A stretch of DNA of 46,485 nucleotides from Candidatus Bathyarchaeota archaeon (GCA_005888755.1 VBBQ01000036.1:1-46485); one strand, 5' to 3'. Shown: positions 1-9,588, counted from the stretch's first letter. Numbers and translations: made by a program. Notes: a model not told the origin generated them from the sequence alone.

Positions 1-1339
1 CTGTCCGAATGGTCGAAATTCTCTCGCCCTTCTCAGGCTTCAGAACTCTATCGTAGATTCTCTTCTCTTCCTCCAACGCTATTCCTTGAACAGGGTTTCC
101 AAAGCTCTGTGCACCCTGCTTCGCGGCGTATTGAGCTGCTCCGATTCCAGCCTCGGCGCCGAACACGAGACATTCTGTCAACGAGTTGCTGCCGAGACGG
201 TTTGCACCGTTCATGCTGATGCAGGCGACTTCTCCCGCAGCGTACAGTCCAGGTAGGCCTGTGTAGCCGTGAATGTTGGTGTGGACGCCTCCCATCATGT
301 AGTGCTGGCCGGGCCTGACGGGTATCATCTCATGAGCTGGATCTATCCCCAAATATTTCTCGGCCAGTTCCTTCACGAAGGGGAGTTTCGCCTCAATCGT
401 CTCCTCGCCTAGATGGGTGAGATCCAAATGGACATAACTGCCGTATGGGCCCTCGAATCCCCGGCCCTCCTTGATCTCAGTCATCTCCGCCCGTGAGAGT
501 ATGTCTCTGGGCCCGAGCTCCATCTTGTTGGGAACGTACGTCTTCAGGAATCGTTCGCCATCCTTGTTGAGTAGATGGCCACCTTCGCCCCGCGCTGCTT
601 CTGTGATCAAGATGCCAGTGTTGGGTAGCAATGTTGGATGATACTGAACCATTTCCATGTCTTTGAGCGGCACGCCGGCGCGGTAAGCCAATGCCATACC
701 ATCGCCTGTCTTGATCCATCCGTTGGTTGTGAATTGATAGATTCTACCGCATCCTCCTGTAGCTATAACGACTGCCTTGGCTAAGAACGAGACGAGGCCG
801 CCTGAGCGCATGTCGATCGCGGTAACGCCGTCAACGCGTCCATTTTCTACAAGGATGGATGTGGCAAACCACTCGTCGTATCTACGAATATTCTCGAACT
901 TCAAGCTGGTCTGAAAGAGACTGTGCAGGAGGTGGAAGCCAATCTTGTCGGTAGCAAACAATGTTCTCTTTACGCTCATTCCTCCGAATGCCCGGACGCT
1001 AATTCGGCCATCAGGGTCTCGGCTGAATGGACAGCCCCAGTGCTCAAGCCGTACTGCTTCCTTGGGGGCTTCTTTCACAAAGAACTCTACGGTATCTTGG
1101 TCTGCTAGAAAGTCGCTCCCCTTGATAGTATCATATGCGTGTAGGTCGAAATTATCGTAGTCGGTCCTCAGGACGGCAGCCATGCCGCCTTCCGCGGATA
1201 CCGTGTGGCTGCGCATAGGGTATACCTTTGACACAATGGCGATGTCTAGCTTGGGGTTGAGCTCCGCTGCAGCAATGGCAGCTCGGAGTCCAGCTGCGCC
1301 ACCCCCAATGATCAAAACATCGTGGCTGAGATGTTCCAC
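1..1339 (-). CDS. sdhA: Succinate dehydrogenase/fumarate reductase flavoprotein subunit (C-terminus outside window)
   Basis: Catalytic flavoprotein of complex II, which oxidises succinate to fumarate and passes electrons to the iron-sulfur subunit. The reading frame stays open for 446 codons from a GTG at 1339 to the window edge; an in-frame TGA lies two codons before the GTG, so this is the only possible start. Visible motifs: N-terminal dinucleotide fold IIGGGAAG (residues 10-17); [10 protein letters not shown] (43-52), whose His45 is the usual covalent FAD attachment site; [13 protein letters not shown]; and near the end of the visible part HYMMGGV and GLYAAGEVA. All fit SdhA/FrdA. The C-terminal capping region and any sdhB/C/D genes lie beyond base 1. 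The sequence cannot separate succinate dehydrogenase from fumarate reductase; the heterotrophic gene content favours the former. Confidence 0.95.
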   Translation of the reverse strand, partial: MEHLSHDVLIIGGGAAGLRAAIAAAELNPKLDIAIVSKVYPMRSHTVSAEGGMAAVLRTDYDNFDLHAYDTIKGSDFLADQDTVEFFVKEAPKEAVRLEHWGCPFSRDPDGRISVRAFGGMSVKRTLFATDKIGFHLLHSLFQTSLKFENIRRYDEWFATSILVENGRVDGVTAIDMRSGGLVSFLAKAVVIATGGCGRIYQFTTNGWIKTGDGMALAYRAGVPLKDMEMVQYHPTLLPNTGILITEAARGEGGHLLNKDGERFLKTYVPNKMELGPRDILSRAEMTEIKEGRGFEGPYGSYVHLDLTHLGEETIEAKLPFVKELAEKYLGIDPAHEMIPVRPGQHYMMGGVHTNIHGYTGLPGLYAAGEVACISMNGANRLGSNSLTECLVFGAEAGIGAAQYAAKQGAQSFGNPVQGIALEEEKRIYDRVLKPEKGERISTIRT

Positions 1340-1390
1340 TATGATTCAGCTTCCTGCATTCGACGAGCGGCTGTTAACGAATCGGCCCGT

Positions 1391-1400
1391 ATTTTAAATA
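1391..1400 (-). promoter_or_regulatory. TATA box for sdhA
   Basis: Minus-strand TATTTAAAAT centred about 57 bases before the sdhA GTG. Archaeal initiation about 25 bases downstream would leave a leader of roughly 30 bases. Assigned by position and A/T content only. Confidence 0.45.
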
Positions 1401-1452
1401 GCGTTAGGAAGTCGGAGGAAAAACCGGCGATGGGGCAGGAGTCCCTAGTTGA

Positions 1453-3246
1453 CTAGAACGCTGCCTTCGCGACTCTGAGGGCTTGGCCTTGTGTATCGTC
1501 AAGTCGCATCTGGACTGAAAAGAGGCCTCTCAGCGCGCCCAAGAATCGTGGCTCTGTCGTCTCTATATTGACGAGAAATATTGCAGTGACAGTTGACGGG
1601 CTCAACAGCTCGATCAACTGTTTGATACCAGAGTAGACTTGCTCCCACCTTTCACCACGAATGAGTTCGGTGATACTGTCAAAGACGAAGCTCAACGCAA
1701 CGAACATGTTATTCTCGAAGAAATCCGTAACCAGCGAAGTTACCAGGCCGAGCTCTTTGTCCGGGATCTGGATCTCTCCATCCGGAGATTCGTCGGGAAC
1801 AGATACGAGAGAAGAAGCCACGACTATCCTCACCATTCTCTTTCCCTTCAACGATCTGTACAGCTTGCTCGACTTGGATGTGAACAGGGCACACATCTCA
1901 GCATTGGCGATTCCTTCGTCGAAGAACTTCTTCACCACGTCCTCAAAGTTCGCGTTTGAAGAGTACTCAAGAAGAATCTTTGAACCCTCAATCTTTGGAT
2001 GGTCCAGGTTGAGAAGAGTTGAGAATGGGTCCGATGCTTCTGAGAGGTTGACGAGCTCAACGTCTGCGTTCTTCTGCAAGAAATCAGCAACTTGGGGCCT
2101 TGGAGCCTTGCTAGATTCTAGCAGAAGCACTTCAGCTTCTGGCTCATTAGGATTCTTGGATTCTCTTGCAATCGATCCCATCGAGCTTTGGAGGTCCTGC
2201 CGTTCCAGCTCTTTCACGAACACGATTGCTGTCTGGCTCAGACCAAATTTGTCGGAGAGACCCTCTTTCCCAGACCTTTTGTCATCGGAAATGGTCGAAG
2301 GGGTGACAAATTTTCCGTTCTCTGTCCACTCGTTGAATCGCGAATCGCTACCTGACAGCCCTTCTACTAGCCAGGTGGCCGGAGACTTGAGGACGACCTT
2401 AGCACCGGCCTCGATGGTGCTTCGAAAAGCGGAGGACAGGAATGATACCGTTCGCGTACCACTATCGTGAAGGACAAGGTATCGTTTCCCGAATTTTATG
2501 AGACTTTGCGGAAAGAGGCTGCTTTTCAGAAACCTAGTTGTTCCAGGAAGAGAACGAATGGAAACGGCTAGCAGGCAATATAGCGTTGAACTGATAATCA
2601 GCCCTAGCTCGTAGGAAAACGGAATCATCGGCGAAAGGAGGAAGAAAACTACGAGCCCTACGGTGGGAAAGCAAAGCCAACTGGACAACATGAGGAGGAG
2701 AGAGTTTCTCGTATACGAAGTCTGGGCACGACGCAGAGATGAGAGAAGCATCAGGGAAGGATACAAGACTATGGGAACCGCTACAGCAACAGTGAGCGCA
2801 GTGTACCAAGCGGGAAAGGTGGGCAGCACATAGGCCTCGTTCCCGTATGACGTGAGGGAAGAGGTGACCGGATCAAAGACAATTGTGACAGCAAGCCATG
2901 TGCCAAGAATGAGAAGAAACAAGGGGAATAGCATGGTTCTCTTGAGAATGATCCTCACAGATTCTCCCCACGTCCTCGCTTCAGGACAAAACTGAACAAC
3001 GGCTGCGGCATGGCCAAAGTTCACGGCGACCAGGAAGAAGCCGACAAGCATTGCGTATGTTGCGAGGACGTTTTGGGTTAGAATTCTGTCGATATCAGCC
3101 GCCAGAATTAGGAAGAAGTAGATGTTGAGCCAAATCAGGTTCTCTCGCGCAATCCCGACAAAGGAGGGCTTCTGTCTGAAAAGTAGCCACAGAGATAGGG
3201 CTGGGGCCACCATCGCAACTAGGTCTAGATAAACGGGGGTGGACAT
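1453..3246 (-). CDS. Multi-span membrane protein with C-terminal DUF835-like domain
   Basis: 597 residues. About the first 240 are strongly hydrophobic, with roughly seven membrane spans. The rest is soluble. Residues from about 420 to the end resemble the archaeal DUF835 fold, a RecA/KaiC-like domain without a P-loop. It has a beta-strand reading ILLEYSS, then a helical segment, KRMVRIVVASS, a Walker-B-like strand ALSFVFDSITELI, and TAIFLVN near the end. Such proteins are common in archaea and are thought to be sensory or signalling, but no biochemical role is established. The ATG at 3246 directly precedes the first membrane segment. It lies about 95 bases downstream of the HIT gene on the same strand and may be cotranscribed with it. 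Function unknown; the domain assignment is from pattern, not a search. Confidence 0.8.
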   Translation of the reverse strand: MSTPVYLDLVAMVAPALSLWLLFRQKPSFVGIARENLIWLNIYFFLILAADIDRILTQNVLATYAMLVGFFLVAVNFGHAAAVVQFCPEARTWGESVRIILKRTMLFPLFLLILGTWLAVTIVFDPVTSSLTSYGNEAYVLPTFPAWYTALTVAVAVPIVLYPSLMLLSSLRRAQTSYTRNSLLLMLSSWLCFPTVGLVVFFLLSPMIPFSYELGLIISSTLYCLLAVSIRSLPGTTRFLKSSLFPQSLIKFGKRYLVLHDSGTRTVSFLSSAFRSTIEAGAKVVLKSPATWLVEGLSGSDSRFNEWTENGKFVTPSTISDDKRSGKEGLSDKFGLSQTAIVFVKELERQDLQSSMGSIARESKNPNEPEAEVLLLESSKAPRPQVADFLQKNADVELVNLSEASDPFSTLLNLDHPKIEGSKILLEYSSNANFEDVVKKFFDEGIANAEMCALFTSKSSKLYRSLKGKRMVRIVVASSLVSVPDESPDGEIQIPDKELGLVTSLVTDFFENNMFVALSFVFDSITELIRGERWEQVYSGIKQLIELLSPSTVTAIFLVNIETTEPRFLGALRGLFSVQMRLDDTQGQALRVAKAAF

Positions 3247-3340
3247 GTTACCCTTTCTTGGTCCTGTAAGTGTTCGTGTTAGTGTGTTTGGACAGTGGCG
3301 AATGTTTCAAGGTGACGTAACTGGACCGTGTGGCCGATTG

Positions 3341-3805
3341 TTACTCGGCTTTTCCGCGCGGCATAGTCTTGTTCCGTGGGGTCGGGATGTGTGTTTCGAT
3401 TCTTCGCTTTAGCAACTGGTATCCTTCTTCGTTCAACCTCTTCCGGCGCCTGTTACCGGCCCAGATGGGGCGTCCCCACATCGGGTCCGACATGTATCTC
3501 GGGACCAAGTGCCAGTGAAGGTGTGGCATGGAATTCCCCAGCAACTCATAATTCATCTTGTCAGGCTTGAACGCTTTCGACAAGACGTTCGCAACAAGAG
3601 ACATATCTTCGAGAAACTGTTTGCGATCCTTGTCAGCAAGCTTGTAAAGTTCTTCCTCGTGCCATTTTAGTGTCAGAAAACTGTACCCTTCGAACGCCTG
3701 GTCTGGGTTCAACTTGGCGACTGCCACCCTCGACTCGTAAAAGATCAGATTCTTGAGCTCGAAGATACCTTGGCACATCCAGCAGTCGGCCTGCAGACGT
3801 GGCAA
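3341..3805 (-). CDS. HIT-family nucleotide hydrolase/transferase
   Basis: Histidine-triad protein, a class that hydrolyses or transfers nucleoside phosphates such as AMP-lysine or diadenosine polyphosphates. The signature HLHWHLVP, with the catalytic His, is visible, as is an N-terminal CWMC that may bind zinc with a downstream His. The open frame reaches 4018, but that would overlap divergent ileS and add about 70 residues with no family resemblance. I chose the TTG at 3805 (LPRLQADCWMC) because a good TATA element lies 37 bases upstream and homologous sequence begins just after it. The C-terminal tail, rich in Arg/Lys (RRRKR), is longer than in minimal HIT proteins. Start uncertain by a few codons. 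Confidence 0.85.
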   Translation of the reverse strand: MPRLQADCWMCQGIFELKNLIFYESRVAVAKLNPDQAFEGYSFLTLKWHEEELYKLADKDRKQFLEDMSLVANVLSKAFKPDKMNYELLGNSMPHLHWHLVPRYMSDPMWGRPIWAGNRRRKRLNEEGYQLLKRRIETHIPTPRNKTMPRGKAE

Positions 3806-3835
3806 GATAGGACGATGCTGGGCTGGAATCCGATT

Positions 3836-3849
3836 GTTTTTAAGATAAC
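3836..3849 (-). promoter_or_regulatory. TATA box for the HIT gene
   Basis: Minus-strand GTTATCTTAAAAAC, centred about 37 bases before the TTG at 3805. It supports the short HIT reading frame over the longer one reaching into ileS. Confidence 0.5.
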
Positions 3850-3934
3850 GATGAAGATTCCGTTCGCCGAGGTTAGAGATCTTCGATTCCACGGAGACCA
3901 CTAGTTTGGGTGTCGACAGCTGACTCCTGGATCG

Positions 3935-6900
3935 GTGGGCAAGCTTGGCAGAGAATACAACCCTCACCAGACGGAGCAGGAGACGCTCAACTGGTGGAGT
4001 TCTAACCGAACCTATCAAAAGACCAAGAAGAAACTCGTCAAACGTCGCAAGTTCTACTTTCTAGACGGTCCACCCTACGTAACCAACGCTCCCCACGTGG
4101 GGCTCGCCTGGAACAAGACGCTGAAAGACATCGTGATCCGATACTATCGGATGAAAGGCTTCAATGTCCACGACCAGCCGGGCTACGACTGCCACGGTCT
4201 TCCCATCGAAGTACTGATAGAAAAATCGTTGAAGCTAAGTTCGAAAAAAGACATTGAGAATGTTGTTGGAGTAGACCGGTTCATCGCTGACTGCAAGAAA
4301 TTCGCTGAAGAAAACGTTCAGGCCCAAACGAAGGTTCTGAAAGACCTCGGGATCTGGATGGACTGGGACAACCCATACCTGACCTACAAAGACAGCTACA
4401 TCGAGTCTGTCTGGTGGACGATAAAACGCGCCGAAGAGAAACACCTCCTCTACAAAGCCTTGAAAGTGGTCCACTGGTGTCCTCGATGCGAGACTGCGCT
4501 CGCCGGGTACGAGGTCACAGACGAATACCGAACCCTTCAAGACTTCTCTATCTACGTGAAGCTTCCTCTAGTCGACAAGCCAGGACGATTCCTACTCATC
4601 TGGACAACAACGCCCTGGACCCTGCCTGCAAACTTGGGTGTGATGGTTCACCCAGACAAACCCTACGTCTTGGCGGAAGTCGACGGAGACAAACTCATAC
4701 TCGCGAAGGAGAGGATTGAACAGCTCCTTGGAGGACGAAGCTACAAGATCTTAGAGGAATTTCAAGGACGAGAACTAGAGGGCACACGATACCGGCCACC
4801 GCTACAGGAAGAGACCCAGGCCCAAACTGGAGGAGACCGGCATCGGGTTTTGCTGAGCGCGGAACACGTTTCAATGTCGGAAGGAACCGGAGCCGTCCAC
4901 ACCGCCCCGGGTCATGGAGAAGAGGACTTCGAGGTCGGCTCTAAATATGGACTCCCAGCCTTCTCGCCCGTAGACCCGTCAGGGCGCTTCACGAAGGAGG
5001 CAGGAAAGTATGCGGGTCTCTCCGTCAGAGATGCAAACAGAGTGATCATCGAAGACCTCCAGGCCAAGAACCTTCTCTGGAAGGAGGAAACAATAGAGCA
5101 CTCTTACCCGCACTGCTGGAGGTGTAAGACCGCACTCATACTCCGAGCTACAGATCAATGGTTTGTCAAAGTCACTTCCATCAAGGAAAAAATGCTGAGC
5201 GAAAACGAGAAGGTCCGATGGGTGCCGGAATGGGCCGGGTCCAAAAGATTCCACGACTGGCTTGAAGGCGCCAGGGACTGGGTAATATCGCGCCAACGCT
5301 ACTGGGGAGTCCCACTACCAGTATGGACCTGCGAAAAATGTGGGGAACATATCGTGATCGGCTCGAGAGCAGAACTCGTCAAGCTCGCCATACGCCCGCC
5401 GAAACAGTTTGAGCTGCACAGGAACGGTGTCGATAAAATTGAGGTCAAGTGCAAGTGCGGGGGGAACGCAAGGAGAGAGGCTGACATTCTAGATGTTTGG
5501 ATGGACTCCGGCACTGCCTCTTGGGCCAGCCTCGACTATCCAAAGAACTCTGCCAAGCTAAAACGCTGGTGGCCAGCTGACTTGATCCTAGAAGCACATG
5601 ATCAGACAAGAGGCTGGTTCTACAACCAGCTCGTTCCCAGCGTCTTTGCCTTCAACCGAAGCCCATACCGAAGAGTGTTGATGCACGGACATACCCTTGA
5701 TGAACAGGGAGAAAAAATGAGCAAGTCGAAAGGCAACTTCGTCAGCCCAAGCGACGTTGTTGGCAAGTACAGCCGTGACATCCTTCGATTCTACACTGTT
5801 CAGTCAACACTCTGGGAGGATTTCCAGTTCTCATGGAACGCCGTTGAGGTGGCAGCGAAAGATCTTCAGATTGCCTGGAACGTCTTCTCGTTCGCAACCC
5901 TCTACATGAACCTCGACAAGTTCAAGCCTGACGCTTGGTCGGTCAAGAGACTCTGGAGCAGCCTTAGGCCCGAGGACAAATGGCTGGTGTCTCGTAGCGA
6001 GAGCTTGCTGAAAGAGGTCGGTGACAATATGGAAGGCTTGGAATTCCACCTGGCCCTGCGGCGACTCAGAGCGTTTGTAATAGAGGATTTAAGCCACTGG
6101 TACATCCGTCTCGTAAGAAGACGGTTCTGGCAAGAAAAACAAAACAAGGACAAGCTTGCCTCGTACTCAGCACTCCATCATGCACTAAAAATCTGGGTGA
6201 TCCTAGCGTCTCCGTTCATCCCATTCTTGACCGAGACAGTATACCAGCAAGCATTTCGCAAAACGGTGAAGTCGGATCTGGAGAGCATTCACATGTCCTC
6301 TTGGCCAAGTTCTAGAGCGATGTGGATTAACAAGAGGCTTGAAGAGAACATGGAGATAGTACAACAGGTCTCCGCAGCATCATCGTCAGCCAGGCAATCG
6401 AAAAAAGTAAAACTACGCCAACCAGTCGCTAGGACCCTAATCGTCACAGACAGCAGCAGAGTAAGGCGAGCGGTCAAGAGCCTAAGACCACTATTCCTTC
6501 AACAGACAAACTCGAAAGACATTCGCCTCGTCGGACTCGCAGAAGAAGAACAGCTCAAGAAGCTGATAGTTGAACCGAACTTCAAAGGACTTGGACCCGT
6601 TTTCAAGGGAGATGCCAACAAGGTCGCCGAAGCCCTACGATTAACAAATGGCCGGCAGCTCTTCCAAGCCCTTCAAGCCAACAAGTCTTACGCATTGAAA
6701 GTGAATGATCGAGACTACACAATTACTGGGCAGATGGTCTCGTTCAAAGAGGAAATGCCGGAGAACTTTGCTGTGGGAAGCTTCGACGATGGCCGCGTGT
6801 ACGTCGATCTTACCATTCCGAAGGAACTGGTGAGGGAAGGCTTCGTAAGGGAAATTGTGAGACGATTACAGGAGATGAGGAAACGCCTCGACCTTCCAGT

Positions 6901-7117
6901 AGACGCCTTCGTTGAAGCATACGTAACCGTTCCTGACGCCCAGAAGCTCGAATGGTTGGAAGATGAGCGAGATTACCTAATGGAAGAGGTCAGGGCGGAG
7001 ACACTGCATCTCCTTCGTCCCGACCAAGAAAAGCCCAAGGTAAACGCGGAAGAAAACTGGCAGATAGAAGGTCACACGTTCCAGATGGGCCTATTATCCA
7101 AAGACGCGCTTCGCTAA
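3935..7117 (+). CDS. ileS: Isoleucyl-tRNA synthetase
   Basis: Class I synthetase that charges tRNA-Ile, with a CP1 editing domain that removes mischarged valine. 1060 residues, the archaeal/eukaryal size. Visible: GPPYVTNAPHVG (about 45-56), the variant HIGH motif; WTTTPWTLPANLG in the editing domain; a GTGAVHTAPGHGEEDF editing motif; WCPRC and CWRCK cysteine pairs; LDVWMDSG; and EKMSKSKGN (about 593-601), the KMSKS loop. The C-terminal half contains the anticodon-binding helical domain. GTG at 3935 is chosen because GREYNPHQTEQ matches the usual N-terminus. It is divergent from the HIT gene and followed two bases after its stop by the next gene, so both probably share a transcript. Confidence 0.97.
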   Translation: MGKLGREYNPHQTEQETLNWWSSNRTYQKTKKKLVKRRKFYFLDGPPYVTNAPHVGLAWNKTLKDIVIRYYRMKGFNVHDQPGYDCHGLPIEVLIEKSLKLSSKKDIENVVGVDRFIADCKKFAEENVQAQTKVLKDLGIWMDWDNPYLTYKDSYIESVWWTIKRAEEKHLLYKALKVVHWCPRCETALAGYEVTDEYRTLQDFSIYVKLPLVDKPGRFLLIWTTTPWTLPANLGVMVHPDKPYVLAEVDGDKLILAKERIEQLLGGRSYKILEEFQGRELEGTRYRPPLQEETQAQTGGDRHRVLLSAEHVSMSEGTGAVHTAPGHGEEDFEVGSKYGLPAFSPVDPSGRFTKEAGKYAGLSVRDANRVIIEDLQAKNLLWKEETIEHSYPHCWRCKTALILRATDQWFVKVTSIKEKMLSENEKVRWVPEWAGSKRFHDWLEGARDWVISRQRYWGVPLPVWTCEKCGEHIVIGSRAELVKLAIRPPKQFELHRNGVDKIEVKCKCGGNARREADILDVWMDSGTASWASLDYPKNSAKLKRWWPADLILEAHDQTRGWFYNQLVPSVFAFNRSPYRRVLMHGHTLDEQGEKMSKSKGNFVSPSDVVGKYSRDILRFYTVQSTLWEDFQFSWNAVEVAAKDLQIAWNVFSFATLYMNLDKFKPDAWSVKRLWSSLRPEDKWLVSRSESLLKEVGDNMEGLEFHLALRRLRAFVIEDLSHWYIRLVRRRFWQEKQNKDKLASYSALHHALKIWVILASPFIPFLTETVYQQAFRKTVKSDLESIHMSSWPSSRAMWINKRLEENMEIVQQVSAASSSARQSKKVKLRQPVARTLIVTDSSRVRRAVKSLRPLFLQQTNSKDIRLVGLAEEEQLKKLIVEPNFKGLGPVFKGDANKVAEALRLTNGRQLFQALQANKSYALKVNDRDYTITGQMVSFKEEMPENFAVGSFDDGRVYVDLTIPKELVREGFVREIVRRLQEMRKRLDLPVDAFVEAYVTVPDAQKLEWLEDERDYLMEEVRAETLHLLRPDQEKPKVNAEENWQIEGHTFQMGLLSKDALR

Positions 7118-7119
7118 GA

Positions 7120-8247
7120 TTGCCAAACCGGATCAACGCCCAAAGGGTAGGCTTTCTCGTCAATCCGATAGCTGGAATGGGTGGAGCAGTAGGGCTCAAG
7201 GGCACCGACGGCAAGAACATATTACAGGAGGCGATCCGAAAAGGTGCAAGATCGGTCTCCCCAGAAAGGGCCCTAAGATATCTGGAAGAGGTTCAGAGAA
7301 GCGACAAGGGCATCGAGTTTCTAATCGCCCCGGGAAAAATGGGAGAGAACATTGCTGACCAATTGAAGCTTGAGTATGAATTGGTTGGGCGAATTGGAAG
7401 GGCAACTACGTCCGAGGACAGCGTGAGGATCTCTTGTCTCATGAAGAAGAGAAGAGCAGACTTGATCGTTTTTTGCGGTGGAGACGGAACCGCCCGAGAT
7501 GTATTGAAGGGCGTTGGCCAAGATACTCCCGTTCTAGGTGTTCCCGCTGGTGTGAAAATCTACTCGTCAGTCTTCGCTATCAATCCGGGAGCCGCGGGAG
7601 AATCTACCGTCGCGTTTCTTCAGGGTCAGATTCCCAAGAGGTTGGGTGAGGTGGTCGATGTTGATGAAACTGCGTTCAGAGAGAATCGATTGTCAGTTAA
7701 ACTGTTCGGCCATCTTACGACCCCCGATTCGGGACCGCTGATGCAACGGTCAAAATCAGTTATTGGATCATCCGAGAACACTGAACTAGACGCGATCGCG
7801 GAATATTTCCAGGAGGAGATCGACCCAGCCTACACTTACGTTCTCGGTCCTGGATCAACATTGGAGAGGATTGCGAAGCGATTGAGAGTCAACAAGACGC
7901 TTCTAGGAGTTGATGCTGTGAAAGGGAATGGCACTCTCTTAGGAAGGGATATGGACCAAAGGGCACTGCTAAGCCTCGTCGGCAAGAGTCCTACTAAGAT
8001 CGTGATTTCACCGATAGGTGGACAGGGCTTTCTGTTCGGACGAGGAAACCAACAGATCACCCCAGAGGTGATTCGCAGAGTGGGTATCGAGAACATTATT
8101 GTGGTTGGATCGAGGAGCAAGATCGAAGCACTAGATCCCCGACGTCTGCTTGTCGACTCTGGTGATGATGAGATAGATCGACAGCTACGAGGTTACCTTC
8201 GGGTGATCACGGGATACAGGGAGGAAATGGTCATCAAGGTAGAGTAA
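7120..8247 (+). CDS. ATP-NAD kinase-like protein (COG3199 type)
   Basis: Predicted NAD/inorganic-polyphosphate kinase family member of about 375 residues. It shows VGFLVNPIAGMGG at the N-terminus and the kinase motif FCGGDGTARDV (around 119-129), followed by VLGVPAGVKIYSSVFA, which is characteristic of the long archaeal COG3199 subfamily rather than short PpnK. A later glycine-rich stretch, SPIGGQGFLFGRGNQQ, is also typical. The family adds phosphate to NAD or a related small molecule; the exact substrate for this branch is not settled. The TTG start lies two bases after the ileS stop, suggesting translational coupling. No other start lies before the conserved N-terminus. Confidence 0.9.
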   Translation: MPNRINAQRVGFLVNPIAGMGGAVGLKGTDGKNILQEAIRKGARSVSPERALRYLEEVQRSDKGIEFLIAPGKMGENIADQLKLEYELVGRIGRATTSEDSVRISCLMKKRRADLIVFCGGDGTARDVLKGVGQDTPVLGVPAGVKIYSSVFAINPGAAGESTVAFLQGQIPKRLGEVVDVDETAFRENRLSVKLFGHLTTPDSGPLMQRSKSVIGSSENTELDAIAEYFQEEIDPAYTYVLGPGSTLERIAKRLRVNKTLLGVDAVKGNGTLLGRDMDQRALLSLVGKSPTKIVISPIGGQGFLFGRGNQQITPEVIRRVGIENIIVVGSRSKIEALDPRRLLVDSGDDEIDRQLRGYLRVITGYREEMVIKVE

Positions 8248-8349
8248 GCGACCGACTCTCGCAGCTGACCCCTGCTGTGCCCCCATCTTGATGACCGACA
8301 GTAACACTACACTCTAAGTCAGTAGGACCCTTTAACATAACGATTGGTC

Positions 8350-8721
8350 ATGCCCACAGCCCACAGAAAGGCCCTGAAGAAAAAAACAAAATCCAAACCC
8401 GTGAAGAAACCTCGGAAAGCCTCTCATCCTCACAAGTCTTCTCCAAAGACTATTTCCCATTCTAAGAGAAAGACCACAACAGAGAAAGAATACGTCACCT
8501 ACGTGTATGAGTGCACTCGCCCTGGTTGTGGCTACAAGATCTGGCGAGACGACAAGGGTGAACCGGGACAGCTGCGCAGCGATTTGAAGTGTCCAAAGTG
8601 TCACCATGTAGAATTCCGGTGTCTCGGCAAAGGGGATTTACCTGAAAGCTTCCAAGTTCCAATCCCCCCGAACCCTGTCGATTTCAACGCGGTCAAAGCC
8701 TCTGAGATAGGATCTAACTAG
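8350..8721 (+). CDS. Small basic zinc-ribbon protein
   Basis: About 123 residues if read from the ATG at 8350. The first 45 residues are very rich in Lys, Ser and Pro, like a nucleic-acid-binding tail. Residues about 47-95 form a zinc ribbon with a CTRPGC pair and a CPKC pair, reminiscent of small RNA-polymerase or translation-associated ribbons, though I do not recognise a named family. A TATA-like CTTTAACATAAC lies only about 15 bases before the ATG. The start could therefore be the in-frame GTG at 8401, which would remove part of the basic tail. It ends just before the convergent tRNA-Leu gene. Function unknown. Confidence 0.7.
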   Translation: MPTAHRKALKKKTKSKPVKKPRKASHPHKSSPKTISHSKRKTTTEKEYVTYVYECTRPGCGYKIWRDDKGEPGQLRSDLKCPKCHHVEFRCLGKGDLPESFQVPIPPNPVDFNAVKASEIGSN

Positions 8722-8787
8722 CACATCGCTCACTATCAGAACAATGCTTGAAGGCCCACCTAAACTGACGTGGTGATTGCTGCTTGG

Positions 8788-8947
8788 TGCGGGGGGTGGG
8801 ATTCGAACCCACGAAGGCCTACGCCACAGGATCTCTCCTGAAGCCGGATCTTAAGTCAAGCACCACTCCCACCTGAGTGGTCCTGCCCCTTTGACCTGAA
8901 TCCCGCCCTATAGGACAGGATCCCATAGAGGTCTCGGGAACCCCCGC
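8788..8947 (-). tRNA. tRNA-Leu (anticodon UAA) interrupted by apparent introns in D-loop and anticodon loop
   Basis: Read on the minus strand, the acceptor is GCGGGGG paired with CCCCCGC, with discriminator A at 8788. The T-arm is GTGGG TTCGAAT CCCAC. The variable arm TGGCGTAGGCCTTC is of the long leucine type. The D-stem is CCC/GGG with GGTCAAA in its loop, and the anticodon stem CAGGA/TCCTG encloses CTTAAGA, giving anticodon UAA. A normal tRNA-Leu is about 85-88 bases, whereas this gene is 160. The excess falls in three places: about 34 bases within the D-loop (approx. 8897-8932), about 25 bases between the 5' anticodon stem and the loop (approx. 8857-8881), and about 17 bases at the canonical 37/38 site (approx. 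8835-8851). The first two inserts contain their own hairpins. Exact splice sites are uncertain. Confidence 0.88.
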
Positions 8948-8968
8948 TGGTAGTGCAATCGGCCTCAG

Positions 8969-8982
8969 TCCATTCTTAAAGA
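8969..8982 (-). promoter_or_regulatory. TATA box for tRNA-Leu
   Basis: Minus-strand GTCTTTAAGAATGG, centred about 28 bases before the 5' end of the tRNA. This spacing fits transcription starting at or just before the mature tRNA 5' end. Confidence 0.5.
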
Positions 8983-9120
8983 CAATCCAAATTATGACGT
9001 CACGAAGGTATGATAGTTCGGAACCTGAGACTGACACCCCTCGTTCTTCAGTCTGAGGTACAATCTCCACAAATTCCAGAATGAATCAGCCCCTTCTTGC
9101 GGAAGGGTCTGGCGGAAAGG

Positions 9121-9582
9121 ATGTCTCCCAGTAGGACCGTTCAGAAAGCTGTCACGCCAGATTCTGTCAAATCGCTCATGATCATCGAGGCAATCGTGAT
9201 AGCGTTCTTCTCGTTCTGGCTTGCTAATGAGTACGTCTACAACGTATTCTTCCGGATATACGTGAACAGCATCTTTATCGAACACTTCACGACCTACACA
9301 ATCGTATTAGGCCTAGGAATAGGTCTAGCAGGGACAGCTGCTGCGGCGACTCTCTACAAGAACCTACGGGAGGCAAAGGTGAGGCTGGAATCAGTTGCTC
9401 CAAAGATTAGAGGTTCTGTCGAGAAAATGCTAGCCGCTGTTCCTACCATGGAGACGCAGGGGGCCGTTCCCACGATCAGCTCTGTTTCCGTCTCTCAACC
9501 CGCCTCGGGAGCATCTACAACGATCGGCCCCCCGGTTCCTCCTCCAGTTTCTTCTTCCCAGCAAACGGAAGAGAAGAAATAA
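9121..9582 (+). CDS. Small membrane protein with two spans and Ser/Pro-rich tail
   Basis: 153 residues from the ATG at 9121. An in-frame TTG exists at 9097, but GGCGGAAAGG just before the ATG looks like a ribosome binding site. Two hydrophobic segments are visible, IIEAIVIAFFSFWLANEYVYN and TIVLGLGIGLAGTAAAATL. A charged helix and then a low-complexity Ser/Pro/Thr tail ending in EEKK follow. No catalytic motif is seen. It is convergent with dnaJ, with only six bases between the stops. Not recognised; possibly a lineage-specific membrane protein. Confidence 0.65.
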   Translation: MSPSRTVQKAVTPDSVKSLMIIEAIVIAFFSFWLANEYVYNVFFRIYVNSIFIEHFTTYTIVLGLGIGLAGTAAAATLYKNLREAKVRLESVAPKIRGSVEKMLAAVPTMETQGAVPTISSVSVSQPASGASTTIGPPVPPPVSSSQQTEEKK

Positions 9583-9588
9583 TTTGCC

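Noticed and set aside
9012-9058. Possible C/D-box guide RNA with ATGATAG, CTGA, then a second CTGA.
   Set aside because: C box departs from RUGAUGA, C' box is poor, and no target was evident.
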